Assembly: GCF_030067675.1 (NCBI RefSeq) | Contig: NZ_JASJEV010000001.1 | Coordinates: 62,001 to 126,000 of the forward strand | Reading direction: 5' to 3' | Length of the DNA: 64,000 nt | Source of the DNA: Chelatococcus albus | GTDB lineage: Bacteria > Pseudomonadota > Alphaproteobacteria > Rhizobiales > Beijerinckiaceae | In this document: piece after piece, positions 27,526 to 35,885 of the stretch | Position numbering within the stretch: the first letter of the stretch is position 1 | How the letters are laid out: each line of letters opens with the position of its first letter | Translations under genes and position numbers: made by a program | The notes under the pieces: model-generated | The model's input: the letters and a program-made list of their open reading frames with translations, nothing else | Database searches by the model: none | What the model was told of the DNA's origin: nothing

Positions 27526-28845
27526 ATGGAACGGGCTCGAATCGAACCGGGCGGAGGCGGGAGACGCGGACCTTGCCGCAAGCTTCTTGCCGTGGTCGGC
27601 CTGACCATCATCGCCGCGATGGCCGGCGCCGTTGTCGCTCCTGCGCAGGAATCGCCCAGGCCGATCACGCTGACGGCCGAGAGTTCGGTCGCTGCCGCCT
27701 TGCCTACCGTCGCCGTGGCTGTCGAGACGGCGATCGAGGCGAAGAGCGCGCGCCTCACCTTTACCCTGTCACGCCCGGTGGAAGCCAAGGCCTTCCTGCT
27801 GGAGCGTCCGGACCGGGTCATCGTCGACCTGCCCGAGGTCAATTTTCAGTTACCGCCCGATGCCGGGCGCCAGAGAAGGGGCCTGGTCAGCTCGTTCCGT
27901 TACGGCCTGTTCGCGCCCGGCCGCTCGCGGATCGTCATCGACCTGGCGGAGCCTGCGCTCGTCGCACGCGCCGCAAGCACGGAGGACGGCGCCGTCGCGT
28001 CGCTGACCATCGAACTCACCCGTACCGATCGCGCGACCTATCGCAAGGCGGCGCTCAAGCCGACGGCAGAACCCGCGGAAGCGCCCGCGGCGGCCCCGCC
28101 ATCCGCAGTCCCCGTCGACGCCGCCGCTGCCGCCAAGCCGCTCATCGTGCTCGACCCGGGCCACGGCGGCGTCGACCCCGGCGCCTCCGGCCCCGGTGGC
28201 GTCGTCGAGAAGGACGTGGTGTTCGCCTTCGCCCAGCGTCTCAGGAACAAGCTGGAAGCGACGGGCCGATATCGCATCCTCATGACGCGCGACACCGATA
28301 CCTTCATCTCCCTGGGGCGCCGGGTACGCATCGCGCGCGACGCAAAGGCCGACCTCTTCGTCTCGATCCACGCCGACACGCTGTCGGACAATCCCGATGT
28401 CCGTGGCGCCACCGTCTACACGGGTTCGGATTTCGCGAGCGACGCGGAAGCCGCGCGGCTGGCCGACAAGGAAAACCGGGCGGACCAGATCGCCGGCGTC
28501 GAGGCCCAGGAGGATGCCGAGGACGTCGTGGGCATTCTCCTTGATCTCACCAAACGCGAAACCCGCGCCTTCTCGACCGATTTCGCGCGGAAGCTGGTTG
28601 CGTCCCTGCAGAGCGCAGTCAAGCTCAACAAGAACCCGCACCGCTCGGCCGGCTTTCAGGTGCTCAAGGCGCCCGACGTGCCGTCGATCCTCCTCGAGCT
28701 CGGCTATCTGTCGAGCGCCAAGGATGCCGACCTTCTCACCTCCGAGAGCTGGCGCGACCGGTCCACGGAGGCGCTCACCGCGGCCATCGACCGCTATTTC
28801 TCGACGCGGCTCGCCGGACAGCCGGTCGCCCCAGTTTCTCCATAG
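27526..28845 (+). CDS. N-acetylmuramoyl-L-alanine amidase with AMIN domain (AmiC-like)
   Basis: 439 residues. A basic start then LLAVVGLTIIAAMAGAVVAPA forms a signal peptide. The AMIN domain (about 55-180; SARLTFTLSRPVEAKAFLLE) targets septal peptidoglycan. A Pro/Ala linker precedes the zinc amidase_3 domain: LIVLDPGHGGVDPGASG (His), VVEKDVVFAFA (Glu), LFVSIHADT (His) and SILLELGYLSS (catalytic Glu). It cleaves the amide between muramic acid and the stem peptide during daughter-cell separation. In E. coli relatives are activated by NlpD/EnvC LytM proteins; a possible LytM partner here is at 33777. It is followed by PBP1A, a conserved order. Confidence 0.95.
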   Translation: MERARIEPGGGGRRGPCRKLLAVVGLTIIAAMAGAVVAPAQESPRPITLTAESSVAAALPTVAVAVETAIEAKSARLTFTLSRPVEAKAFLLERPDRVIVDLPEVNFQLPPDAGRQRRGLVSSFRYGLFAPGRSRIVIDLAEPALVARAASTEDGAVASLTIELTRTDRATYRKAALKPTAEPAEAPAAAPPSAVPVDAAAAAKPLIVLDPGHGGVDPGASGPGGVVEKDVVFAFAQRLRNKLEATGRYRILMTRDTDTFISLGRRVRIARDAKADLFVSIHADTLSDNPDVRGATVYTGSDFASDAEAARLADKENRADQIAGVEAQEDAEDVVGILLDLTKRETRAFSTDFARKLVASLQSAVKLNKNPHRSAGFQVLKAPDVPSILLELGYLSSAKDADLLTSESWRDRSTEALTAAIDRYFSTRLAGQPVAPVSP

Positions 28846-29269
28846 AGAGCCGCGACCATGGGCCTTTCCGCCGAGGCTGGCTTGACCGCGGCAGGCATGG
28901 TAGATGCCTCGCTTCTCCGGGGCGGCCGGCCGGTGCGGGCAGGGATGGCCGGCGTGCGCCCCCGGTCGTCGGTGTCGAGCCGCAGGGATGGACTGGGGGT
29001 ACTCCCGCACGACGCCGCTGTCTTCGCGTCGGGACGATATGACGGAACGAGATGCCGTGTCGGTCTGCCGGGCTCGCCGCGACGGCCACATGGTGGGGAG
29101 GAGGGGAGGCGATTTTTGCGTCGGGGACTGCGAAAATCGCGCGGCAGCGGGATCGGCCGGAGCGGAATCCATCCAGCCGACGGTCCGGCTGCCACTGGTT
29201 GAGTTCGAGCGGGACAGGTGCGGCTGAACCGGCCACGCCAGTCCGCTCCAGGCGACGGGCCTTCGACGG
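28846..29269. other. 424-nt gap before the PBP1A gene, nothing seen
   Basis: Both strands hold only GC-driven open frames without family text. No terminator-like perfect hairpin or RNA gene was recognised. The PBP1A promoter is presumably in the last 150 nt. Confidence 0.4.
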
Positions 29270-31690
29270 ATGCGTTTGATCCTCCGCTTTCTCGGCTTTC
29301 TCTTTGCGCTCGGCACGATTCTGTTCGTGATCGGCGGCGCCGTCGCCGGCTTCTTCGTCTGGAAATTCTCGCAGGATCTGCCGGACTACACCCAGCTTGC
29401 GAACTACGAGCCGCCGGTGACCACGCGCGTCCACGCGGGCGACGGAAGCCTCATCACGGAATATTCGCGCGAGCGGCGGCTTTATCTGCCGATCCAGGCA
29501 GTGCCCAAGCTCGTCATCGCCGCCTTCCTCTCCGCCGAGGACAAGAATTTCTACAAGCACAACGGCGTCGATCCGGAAGGCATCGCCCGCGCCATCGTCA
29601 CGAATTTCCGCAACAGCGGGCGGCGTCAGCAGGGTGCCTCGACCATCACGCAGCAGGTGGCGAAGAACTTCCTCGTGGGCGACGAGCGCAGCTACGAGCG
29701 CAAGATCCGCGAAATGCTCGTGGCACTGCGCATCGAGGCCACCTATTCCAAGGACAAGATCCTCGAGCTCTATCTCAACGAGATCTACCTCGGGCTGGGC
29801 AACTACGGCATCGCCGCCACCGCGCTCAACTACTTCGGCAAGTCGGTCCACGAGCTGACGCTCGCCGAGGTCGCCTACATGGCGGCCCTGCCCAAGGCCC
29901 CCAACAACTACCATCCCTTCCGCCAGCGCGAGGCCGCCATCGAGCGCCGCAACTGGGTGCTCGACCGCATGGTCGAGAACGGCTACGTGACGCGTGAGCA
30001 GGCCGAGAAGGCCAAGGCCGAGCCGCTCGGCGTCTCCCCCCGCCAGCTGTCGCCGCACAACTATCTCGCCGGCTACTTCGCCGAGGAGGTGCGGCGCGAG
30101 ATCGCCGAACGCTACGGCGAGAAGAAGCTCTACGAGGGCGGTCTGTCGGTGCGCACGACGCTCGATCCGAAGATGCAGGCCATGGCCCGCAAGGCGCTGG
30201 TGGACGGGTTGGTGCGCTTCGACGAGGCGCGCGGCTGGCGCGGCGCCCAGCAGAAGATCGACATGACGGCGCGCGAGTGGGGTGCGAGCCTCTCGGAATT
30301 GCCCGCGCTCGGCGACGTGCAGCCGTGGCGCCTCGCTGTTGTCACGGAGGTCGACGATCAAGCCGCACGCATCGGCCTGCAGCCGAAGCGCGACGGGTCG
30401 GGCCAGCTGCCGCGCGAGCGCGAAACGGGCGTCATCACCGCCGACGGCGTCAAGTGGACGCGCAAGAAGCTCACCCAGACGCTGCGCGTCGGCGACGTGG
30501 TCTATGCCGAGCCGATGGAGGGCCGGAAGGGCCAGTACCGCCTGCGGCAGGTGCCGGAGATCTCCGGTGCCCTCGTCGCCATGGATCCCAACACGGGCCG
30601 CGTCTTCGCCATGGTCGGCGGTTTCTCCTACGACCAGAGCGAGTTCAATCGCGCCACCCAGGCGCTCCGGCAGCCGGGCTCGTCGTTCAAGCCGTTCGTC
30701 TATGCGACGGCGCTGGACAACGGTTACACGCCCTCCACCATCGTGGTGGACGGCCCCATCGAGATCGATCAGGGCCCGGGGGTTGGCGTCTGGGCACCGT
30801 CGAACTATGACGGCAAATACGCCGGCCCGCGCACCTTGCGCTACGGCGTCGAGCATTCGAAGAACCTGATGACCGTGCGGCTCGCGCGCGACGTGGGCAT
30901 GCCGCTCGTCTCCGAATACGCCAAGCGCTTCGGCGTTTACGATGACATGCCGCCGCTCCTGTCCATGTCGCTCGGCGCGGGTGAGACGACGGTCATGCGC
31001 ATGACGACAGCCTATGCCATGTTCGTCAACGGCGGCCGCCGCATCAAGCCGACGCTGATCGACCGGATCCAGGACCGCTGGGGCCGTACGATCTTCAGGC
31101 ACGACGAGCGCATCTGCGAGAAGTGCGATGCGGAGAAGTGGGTCAACCAGAACGAGCCGGCACTGATCGACAGGCGCGAGCAGGTGCTCGATCCGCTGAC
31201 CGCCTATCAGGTCACCTCGATCCTGGAGGGCGTCGTGCAGCGCGGCACGGCCACCGTCATCAAGGAAGTGGGCAAGCCGCTCGCCGGCAAGACGGGCACC
31301 ACCAACGATGCGAAGGACGTGTGGTTCGTGGGCTTCTCGCCCGATCTCGCCGTCGGCGTGTTCCTCGGCTACGACAAGCCCCAGTCGCTCGGCAATTCGG
31401 CGACCGCCGGCAAGTATGCCGCGCCGATCTTCCGCGATTTCATGAAGCTTGCGCTGAAGGACAAGCCGGCGACGCCGTTCCGTGTGCCCGCCGGCATCAA
31501 GCTCATCCGCGTCAGCGCCAAGAGCGGTCAGCGCGCCGGGGGCGAGGAGGGCGGCGGCACCATCCTGGAGGCCTTCAAGCCGGGCACGGCGCCGCCCGAA
31601 TATGCGCCGGCGGCGCCGGTTGATCCGTATGGCGGGCCGCCGGGACCGGAAGCAGGCATGGCCGGTCCGGGGCCGGGTGGGCTCTACTGA
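29270..31690 (+). CDS. mrcA: Penicillin-binding protein 1A (bifunctional transglycosylase/transpeptidase)
   Basis: An 806-residue peptidoglycan synthase anchored by one N-terminal helix (FLGFLFALGTILFVIGGAVA). The GT51 domain (about 55-230) has AFLSAEDKNFYKHNGVD with the catalytic Glu and GASTITQQVAKNFL. An OB-like region follows. The transpeptidase has SxxK in PGSSFKPFVYA, SxN in EHSKN and KTG in LAGKTGTTND. The last 40 residues are Gly/Pro-rich. Length matches alphaproteobacterial PBP1A. The gene lies downstream of the amidase and upstream of prfB, a conserved order in this group. Confidence 0.97.
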   Translation: MRLILRFLGFLFALGTILFVIGGAVAGFFVWKFSQDLPDYTQLANYEPPVTTRVHAGDGSLITEYSRERRLYLPIQAVPKLVIAAFLSAEDKNFYKHNGVDPEGIARAIVTNFRNSGRRQQGASTITQQVAKNFLVGDERSYERKIREMLVALRIEATYSKDKILELYLNEIYLGLGNYGIAATALNYFGKSVHELTLAEVAYMAALPKAPNNYHPFRQREAAIERRNWVLDRMVENGYVTREQAEKAKAEPLGVSPRQLSPHNYLAGYFAEEVRREIAERYGEKKLYEGGLSVRTTLDPKMQAMARKALVDGLVRFDEARGWRGAQQKIDMTAREWGASLSELPALGDVQPWRLAVVTEVDDQAARIGLQPKRDGSGQLPRERETGVITADGVKWTRKKLTQTLRVGDVVYAEPMEGRKGQYRLRQVPEISGALVAMDPNTGRVFAMVGGFSYDQSEFNRATQALRQPGSSFKPFVYATALDNGYTPSTIVVDGPIEIDQGPGVGVWAPSNYDGKYAGPRTLRYGVEHSKNLMTVRLARDVGMPLVSEYAKRFGVYDDMPPLLSMSLGAGETTVMRMTTAYAMFVNGGRRIKPTLIDRIQDRWGRTIFRHDERICEKCDAEKWVNQNEPALIDRREQVLDPLTAYQVTSILEGVVQRGTATVIKEVGKPLAGKTGTTNDAKDVWFVGFSPDLAVGVFLGYDKPQSLGNSATAGKYAAPIFRDFMKLALKDKPATPFRVPAGIKLIRVSAKSGQRAGGEEGGGTILEAFKPGTAPPEYAPAAPVDPYGGPPGPEAGMAGPGPGGLY

Positions 31691-31801
31691 GATCTTGTCC
31701 CAGCCGGTCGCCGGTTTACATGGAGGGACGGGGCCGCTATGAGCCTCGCCGTCCGGCGTGAACGGCATGGCCGGATTCTCCAAGGAAGATCGACAATCGC
31801 G

Positions 31802-32930
31802 ATGCGTGCCGAGATCGAAGCGCTCGTTGATGCCGTCAAGCAGTCGATAGGACTGCTGAGGAGGCATCTTTGACTGGGATACCGCCAAGAAACGGCTCGC
31901 CGAGCTGAACCAGCTCGCCGAAGACCCCAACCTTTGGAACGACGCCGAGGCCGCGCAGAAGGTCATGCGCGAGCGGACCGATCTCGACGACCGGATCTCG
32001 GCCATCGAGCGGCTGGATCGCGAGCTCGAGGACGCCGTCACGCTCATCGAGCTCGGCGAGGCGGAGGAAGACGCGGAGGTGATCGCCGAAGGCGAGAACG
32101 CCATCCGCGCGCTCGAAGCCGAGGCTGCGCGCCGGCAGGTCGAGACGCTTCTCTCGGGCGAGGCCGACCAGAACGATACCTTCCTCGAAGTGCATTCCGG
32201 CGCCGGCGGCACGGAAAGCCAGGACTGGGCGCAGATGCTGATGCGCATGTATTCGCGCTGGGCGGAGCGTCGCGGCTTCAAGGTCGAGGTCCTGGAAGTG
32301 ACCGACGGCGAAGAGGCCGGCATCAAGTCCGCGACCTTGCAGGTGAAGGGTCACAATGCCTACGGCTGGCTGAAGACAGAATCGGGCGTGCATCGCCTCG
32401 TGCGCATCTCACCCTTCGATTCGAACGCCCGCCGCCACACGAGCTTCGCCTCGGTCTGGGTCTATCCGGTCGTGGACGACCGCATCCAGATCGACATCAA
32501 GGAATCGGACTGCCGCATCGATACCTTCCGCTCTTCGGGAGCGGGCGGCCAGCACGTCAACACGACCGACTCGGCGGTGCGCATCACGCATATTCCGACC
32601 GGCATCGCCGTGGCCTGCCAGGCCGAACGCTCGCAGCACAAGAACCGCGCCACGGCGTGGAACATGCTGCGCGCCCGCCTCTATGAGCTCGAGCTGAAGA
32701 AGCGCGAGGAGAAGGCGATGGCGGAGGCGGCCTCGAAGACCGACATCGGCTGGGGCCACCAGATTCGATCCTACGTTCTGCAGCCCTACCAGCTCGTGAA
32801 GGATCTGCGCACGGGCGTGACCTCCGGCACGCCCGGGGACGTGCTCGACGGCGATCTCGATCCCTTCATCGAGGCGTCACTAGCTCAGCGCGTCTACGGC
32901 GGCGGTGGCGAGGTCGAGGATATCGACTGA
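31802..32930 (+). CDS. prfB: Peptide chain release factor 2, made by programmed +1 frameshift
   Basis: RF2 reads UGA and UAA stops and releases the finished peptide. The first frame starts at ATG 31802 ([23 protein letters not shown]) and ends at TGA 31871-31873. A +1 shift at CTT TGA C continues as [12 protein letters not shown] to the stop at 32930, giving 375 residues. The second frame has the GGQ motif ([17 protein letters not shown]), the codon-reading SPF ([12 protein letters not shown]) and the usual end. The in-frame UGA and upstream AGGAGG make the gene self-regulating: low RF2 favours frameshifting. It is downstream of PBP1A by 111 nt. Confidence 0.97.
31859..31874 (+). promoter_or_regulatory. 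prfB: prfB programmed +1 frameshift site
   Basis: The run AGG AGG CAT CTT TGA C holds a Shine-Dalgarno-like AGGAGG (31859-31864), a three-base spacer CAT, the slippery CTT and the in-frame TGA followed by C. This is the same spacing and slip codon as the well-known E. coli prfB site. The frame of the stop equals that of ATG 31802, and the frame of GAC at 31872 equals that of the main body. Confidence 0.95.
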
Positions 32931-32945
32931 TCCGCGGCCAGCAAC

Positions 32946-32990
32946 GCGGGACATCGGAGCGCCGGCGCCTGCCGGGCCGCGGTGTCCCGC
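32946..32990 (+). terminator. Possible prfB terminator hairpin
   Basis: Arms GCGGGACA (32946-32953) and TGTCCCGC (32983-32990) pair perfectly around a 29-nt GC-rich loop that can fold further. It lies 16 nt after the prfB stop. The long loop and absence of a U-tract keep confidence low. Confidence 0.45.
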
Positions 32991-33075
32991 ATCCTGCTGC
33001 CTATTGCATCTTCGCCCGCCTCCTGGCGCGGCGCGCGGCCGCCGAGTGCGCCCGGACGGCTGGCGTCGAGGCCTG

Positions 33076-33576
33076 TCAGCGCGTCGGCGGGGTACAGTAG
33101 TCCCAATACCCCCTGGCGCGCGAATTGTCTGTCCAGAACCAGCAGAGCGACGGATCGGGCGGGGCGGGCGCCGCTCCGGCAACTGCCACCGCGGTGATCG
33201 CGCCGACGGTCACGCCGGCAACTGCCGCGCCCCAATACCAGGGGCGCACCCGCGGAACAGGGCGCACGACCACCGCGCCCGGCCGGTAGACGCGGCCGAC
33301 AGGCCGCCCGACGGCCGCAGGCGGGCGAACAGGGCGCGCGACGGCTGCCGGTGGACGCATGACCGGGCCGCCTGGTCGAACGCCGACGCGTGCGCTTCTC
33401 ATGGAACTGGCCGTGGTGCCCACGTCCGCCGGTGTGCCGGGCCCCGACGGAACTGCTGCCGCCGTGGCGTCGTTGCCGGAGATCAGGGCAAGGCAGAGGA
33501 GGCCCGTCTTCGCGAGGGATCGCAGCCGCGCCGGATGATCCTGCCGCGCATTTTCCTGTTTGGAGACCGGTGCCAT
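33076..33576 (-). CDS. Small exported protein with Pro/Val/Arg-rich middle and C-terminal aromatic-Cys motif
   Basis: 166 residues. SLAKTGLLCLALISGNDATAAA looks like a signal peptide. The middle is rich in VRPP, ARPV and GRPV repeats, followed by a hydrophobic glycine/alanine stretch (AAVAGVTVGAITAVAVAGAA), possibly membrane-associated. The end LCWFWTDNSRARGYWDYC carries two cysteines. Small proteins with this W-Y-W-x-Y-C type ending are common in this order, but their role is unknown to me. ATG 33576 follows AAGGAG at good spacing. Confidence 0.7.
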   Translation of the reverse strand: MAPVSKQENARQDHPARLRSLAKTGLLCLALISGNDATAAAVPSGPGTPADVGTTASSMRSARVGVRPGGPVMRPPAAVARPVRPPAAVGRPVGRVYRPGAVVVRPVPRVRPWYWGAAVAGVTVGAITAVAVAGAAPAPPDPSLCWFWTDNSRARGYWDYCTPPTR

Positions 33577-33776
33577 GGGACGACTCCTTCCCGATGCCCG
33601 GCGAGGCTCGGCCGCGACGCCGACAGGCGGCGCCGCTCCGAATCGCGTTGCTCCACCTCTTGCCGCGGCGGTCGACCAACGACGCCACGTGCGCGCCCGG
33701 GCCTGCGCGCTCACCGCGCGAGCGTAGCGCCCCTGCCGTGTCCGCGCATCCCGGCGCTCAGCGCCGGAACTGCGGC

Positions 33777-35036
33777 TCAGAGCAGTTGGTCAAGGCGCTC
33801 ACCGGCTCTGAGGAACCGTATCGGATCGACGGCCTCGCCGAACACCCGGGTCTCGTAGTGGAGATGCGTGCCTGTGGAGCGGCCCGTCGAGCCGGCGCGG
33901 CCCACGGGATCGCCCCGCGACAGCCGATCTCCCGGCGTCACGTCGATGGCCGAGAGATGCGCATAGCGGGTTGTGACACCGTTGCCGTGGTCGACCTCCA
34001 CGAGATTGCCGTAACCGCCGGAATATTCGGCGGTCACGACGGTGCCCGGCGCCGTGGCGCTCACCAGCGATCCGGCATCGGCGCGGAAGTCGAGCCCCGT
34101 ATGGAGGGCGAGGCCGCGCGTGAACGGATCGAGCCGCACGCCGAAGCCGCTCGTAATGTCGAGGGGGGCGCTGGTCGGACGCGCGAGCGGCAGCGCCGAG
34201 ACCATCTTCTGCAGCCGCTCCACCGCAAGGACGCTCGTCTGCGCCTGCGCGGCCAGGGCCGCGAAATCGCCCCTCGCGCCCTGTGTGTCCGCCGGCACGA
34301 AGGGACCGCCGACGGCCTCGTGGCGGCTGCGCGGCATCAGCCGCTGCGGATCGATCCCGGTCTCCGCCAGCACGGCGTCCAGAATCCCGCGCCTTCTCTC
34401 GGAGACGGCGATCACGTCCGTCAGCGTCTTCGTCTGCGACCTGTCCACCCGGCGCATGGAGCGCTCGGCCTCGGCCAGGCGTTCTTCCAGGCTGCCACCG
34501 GCCGCGGGCAGGGCGCTCGTCCGGGATGCGCCGGGCCCCTGCCGGCCGCCCCGCAAGGGCGGCACCTCAGAGACCGGAGCGGGCTTCCGGCCGAGGGCCG
34601 GCGAGGGGGCGACATCGGCCGCCACCGGCGCCTCGATGGCGGGCAGTTGCGCCTGGCTCGGTGCAGTGGCCGAGCGCCGCCTGGTCAGGGCGGCGATCAC
34701 CGCCTGCCGGGTTTCGAGTTCCGCCTGGCGCCCGAGGAGTTCGTTGACGCGCGCATCCAGGCTGTCCCGCTCGAGAAGCTGGCCGCTGGCGACGCGATCG
34801 AGCTGCGCCTGAAGCTGTGCGACACGATCTTCATAGGCGAGGAGAATCTCGTCCGTTCCTGCGGAGGCGAAGGGATTGCGTCCGGCGACGAGGAGCCACG
34901 TGGCCGCGGATGCCCACACGAGCACGGCAAGGAAGGTTGCAAGACAGGCAAGGATCGTGGACGGCGCCAACACCATCGGATGGCGAGAACCGGCGCCTCG
35001 CCATCGCGCAACAAGCCCGCCCAGACCGCCGAACAT
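33777..35036 (-). CDS. M23-family (LytM) peptidase, membrane-anchored
   Basis: About 419 residues. One N-terminal helix (ILACLATFLAVLVWASAATWLLV) anchors it, followed by a coiled-coil (EILLAYEDRVAQLQAQLDRVAS; LETRQAVIAALTRR), a Pro-rich section, and a C-terminal LytM domain (about 300-410). The zinc motifs are HTGLDFRA (H-x3-D) and THLHYET (H-x-H), with RYAHLSA between, so the peptidase is expected to be active, cutting peptidoglycan cross-links. ATG 35036 was chosen; GTG 35063 is a longer option. In context it may serve cell separation together with the AmiC-like amidase. Confidence 0.92.
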   Translation of the reverse strand: MFGGLGGLVARWRGAGSRHPMVLAPSTILACLATFLAVLVWASAATWLLVAGRNPFASAGTDEILLAYEDRVAQLQAQLDRVASGQLLERDSLDARVNELLGRQAELETRQAVIAALTRRRSATAPSQAQLPAIEAPVAADVAPSPALGRKPAPVSEVPPLRGGRQGPGASRTSALPAAGGSLEERLAEAERSMRRVDRSQTKTLTDVIAVSERRRGILDAVLAETGIDPQRLMPRSRHEAVGGPFVPADTQGARGDFAALAAQAQTSVLAVERLQKMVSALPLARPTSAPLDITSGFGVRLDPFTRGLALHTGLDFRADAGSLVSATAPGTVVTAEYSGGYGNLVEVDHGNGVTTRYAHLSAIDVTPGDRLSRGDPVGRAGSTGRSTGTHLHYETRVFGEAVDPIRFLRAGERLDQLL

Positions 35037-35151
35037 CACACCGTTCCCGCCATGCAGAACCACGTCGATTAGAGTTCGTTAGCGTTAATCAATCGCTAGC
35101 GTTGCCCCCCGGCAAAATCATGCGGGCCGGTGCGGGGAGGGGGGAGGCGCA

Positions 35152-35616
35152 TCAGAGCGCCTCGGCAGCGGCCAGAACCTCCTCGGCATGACCGGGGATC
35201 TTCACCTTCGGCCACACGCGCGCGATGACACCCTCGCGATCGATGAGGAATGTCGAACGCTCGATGCCCATGTATTTGCGGCCGTACATGCTCTTCTCCA
35301 CCCACACGCCGTAGGCCTGCAGGACGGCCTTGGTCTCGTCGGAGGCGAGCGCGAAGCCGAGGTCGTATTTCGCCCTGAACTTGTCGTGGCTCGCCACGCT
35401 GTCGGCCGACATGCCGACGATCTCCGTGTCGGCCGCGGCAAATCGACCCCTCAGGGCATTGAAGGCGATGGCTTCCTTGGTGCAGCCGCTCGTGTCGTCC
35501 TTCGGATAGAAGTACAGGACGACCTTGCGCCCCCTGAACGAGGACAATTTCACCCCGGCGTGGCCACTGGCCGGAAGCTCGAAGTCAGGTGCCTTGTCGC
35601 CTTGCTGCAGAGCCAT
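35152..35616 (-). CDS. bcp: Peroxiredoxin, Bcp/PrxQ type with a single catalytic cysteine
   Basis: A 154-residue thiol peroxidase that reduces hydroperoxides. The peroxidatic cysteine is in YPKDDTSGCTKEAIAF. The resolving cysteine usually five residues later is Ile here, and no other Cys is present, so it should work as a 1-Cys enzyme reduced by an external thiol. ERSTFLIDREGVIARVW is the typical C-terminal strand. ATG 35616 gives the standard start MALQQGDKAPDFELP. It is 115 nt downstream of no co-directional gene, so it is probably its own unit before the M23 gene. Confidence 0.93.
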   Translation of the reverse strand: MALQQGDKAPDFELPASGHAGVKLSSFRGRKVVLYFYPKDDTSGCTKEAIAFNALRGRFAAADTEIVGMSADSVASHDKFRAKYDLGFALASDETKAVLQAYGVWVEKSMYGRKYMGIERSTFLIDREGVIARVWPKVKIPGHAEEVLAAAEAL

Positions 35617-35885
35617 TCTCTTTGCCTTCCTTTCGTCGGAATTGTCGTGGCTATCCATGCGAAACGCTGACCACGCATCGTGAGGCCGCCACGGGCACGC
35701 CCGCGGGCCGTCCTTGTCCAGGGGGCACGCCGGTTGGACAAGGTCGGGCCGTAACGCTTTGATGGCGGGGGCCAACTCGACCGGATAGGGGCACCCGGTC
35801 GTTCGGACCTGCGAGGGTTCAGCGTATCGAACCGAATCGCGGTGTCGGTCGACATGACGCCGCACATGGTCTGACGTCGGCCCGG

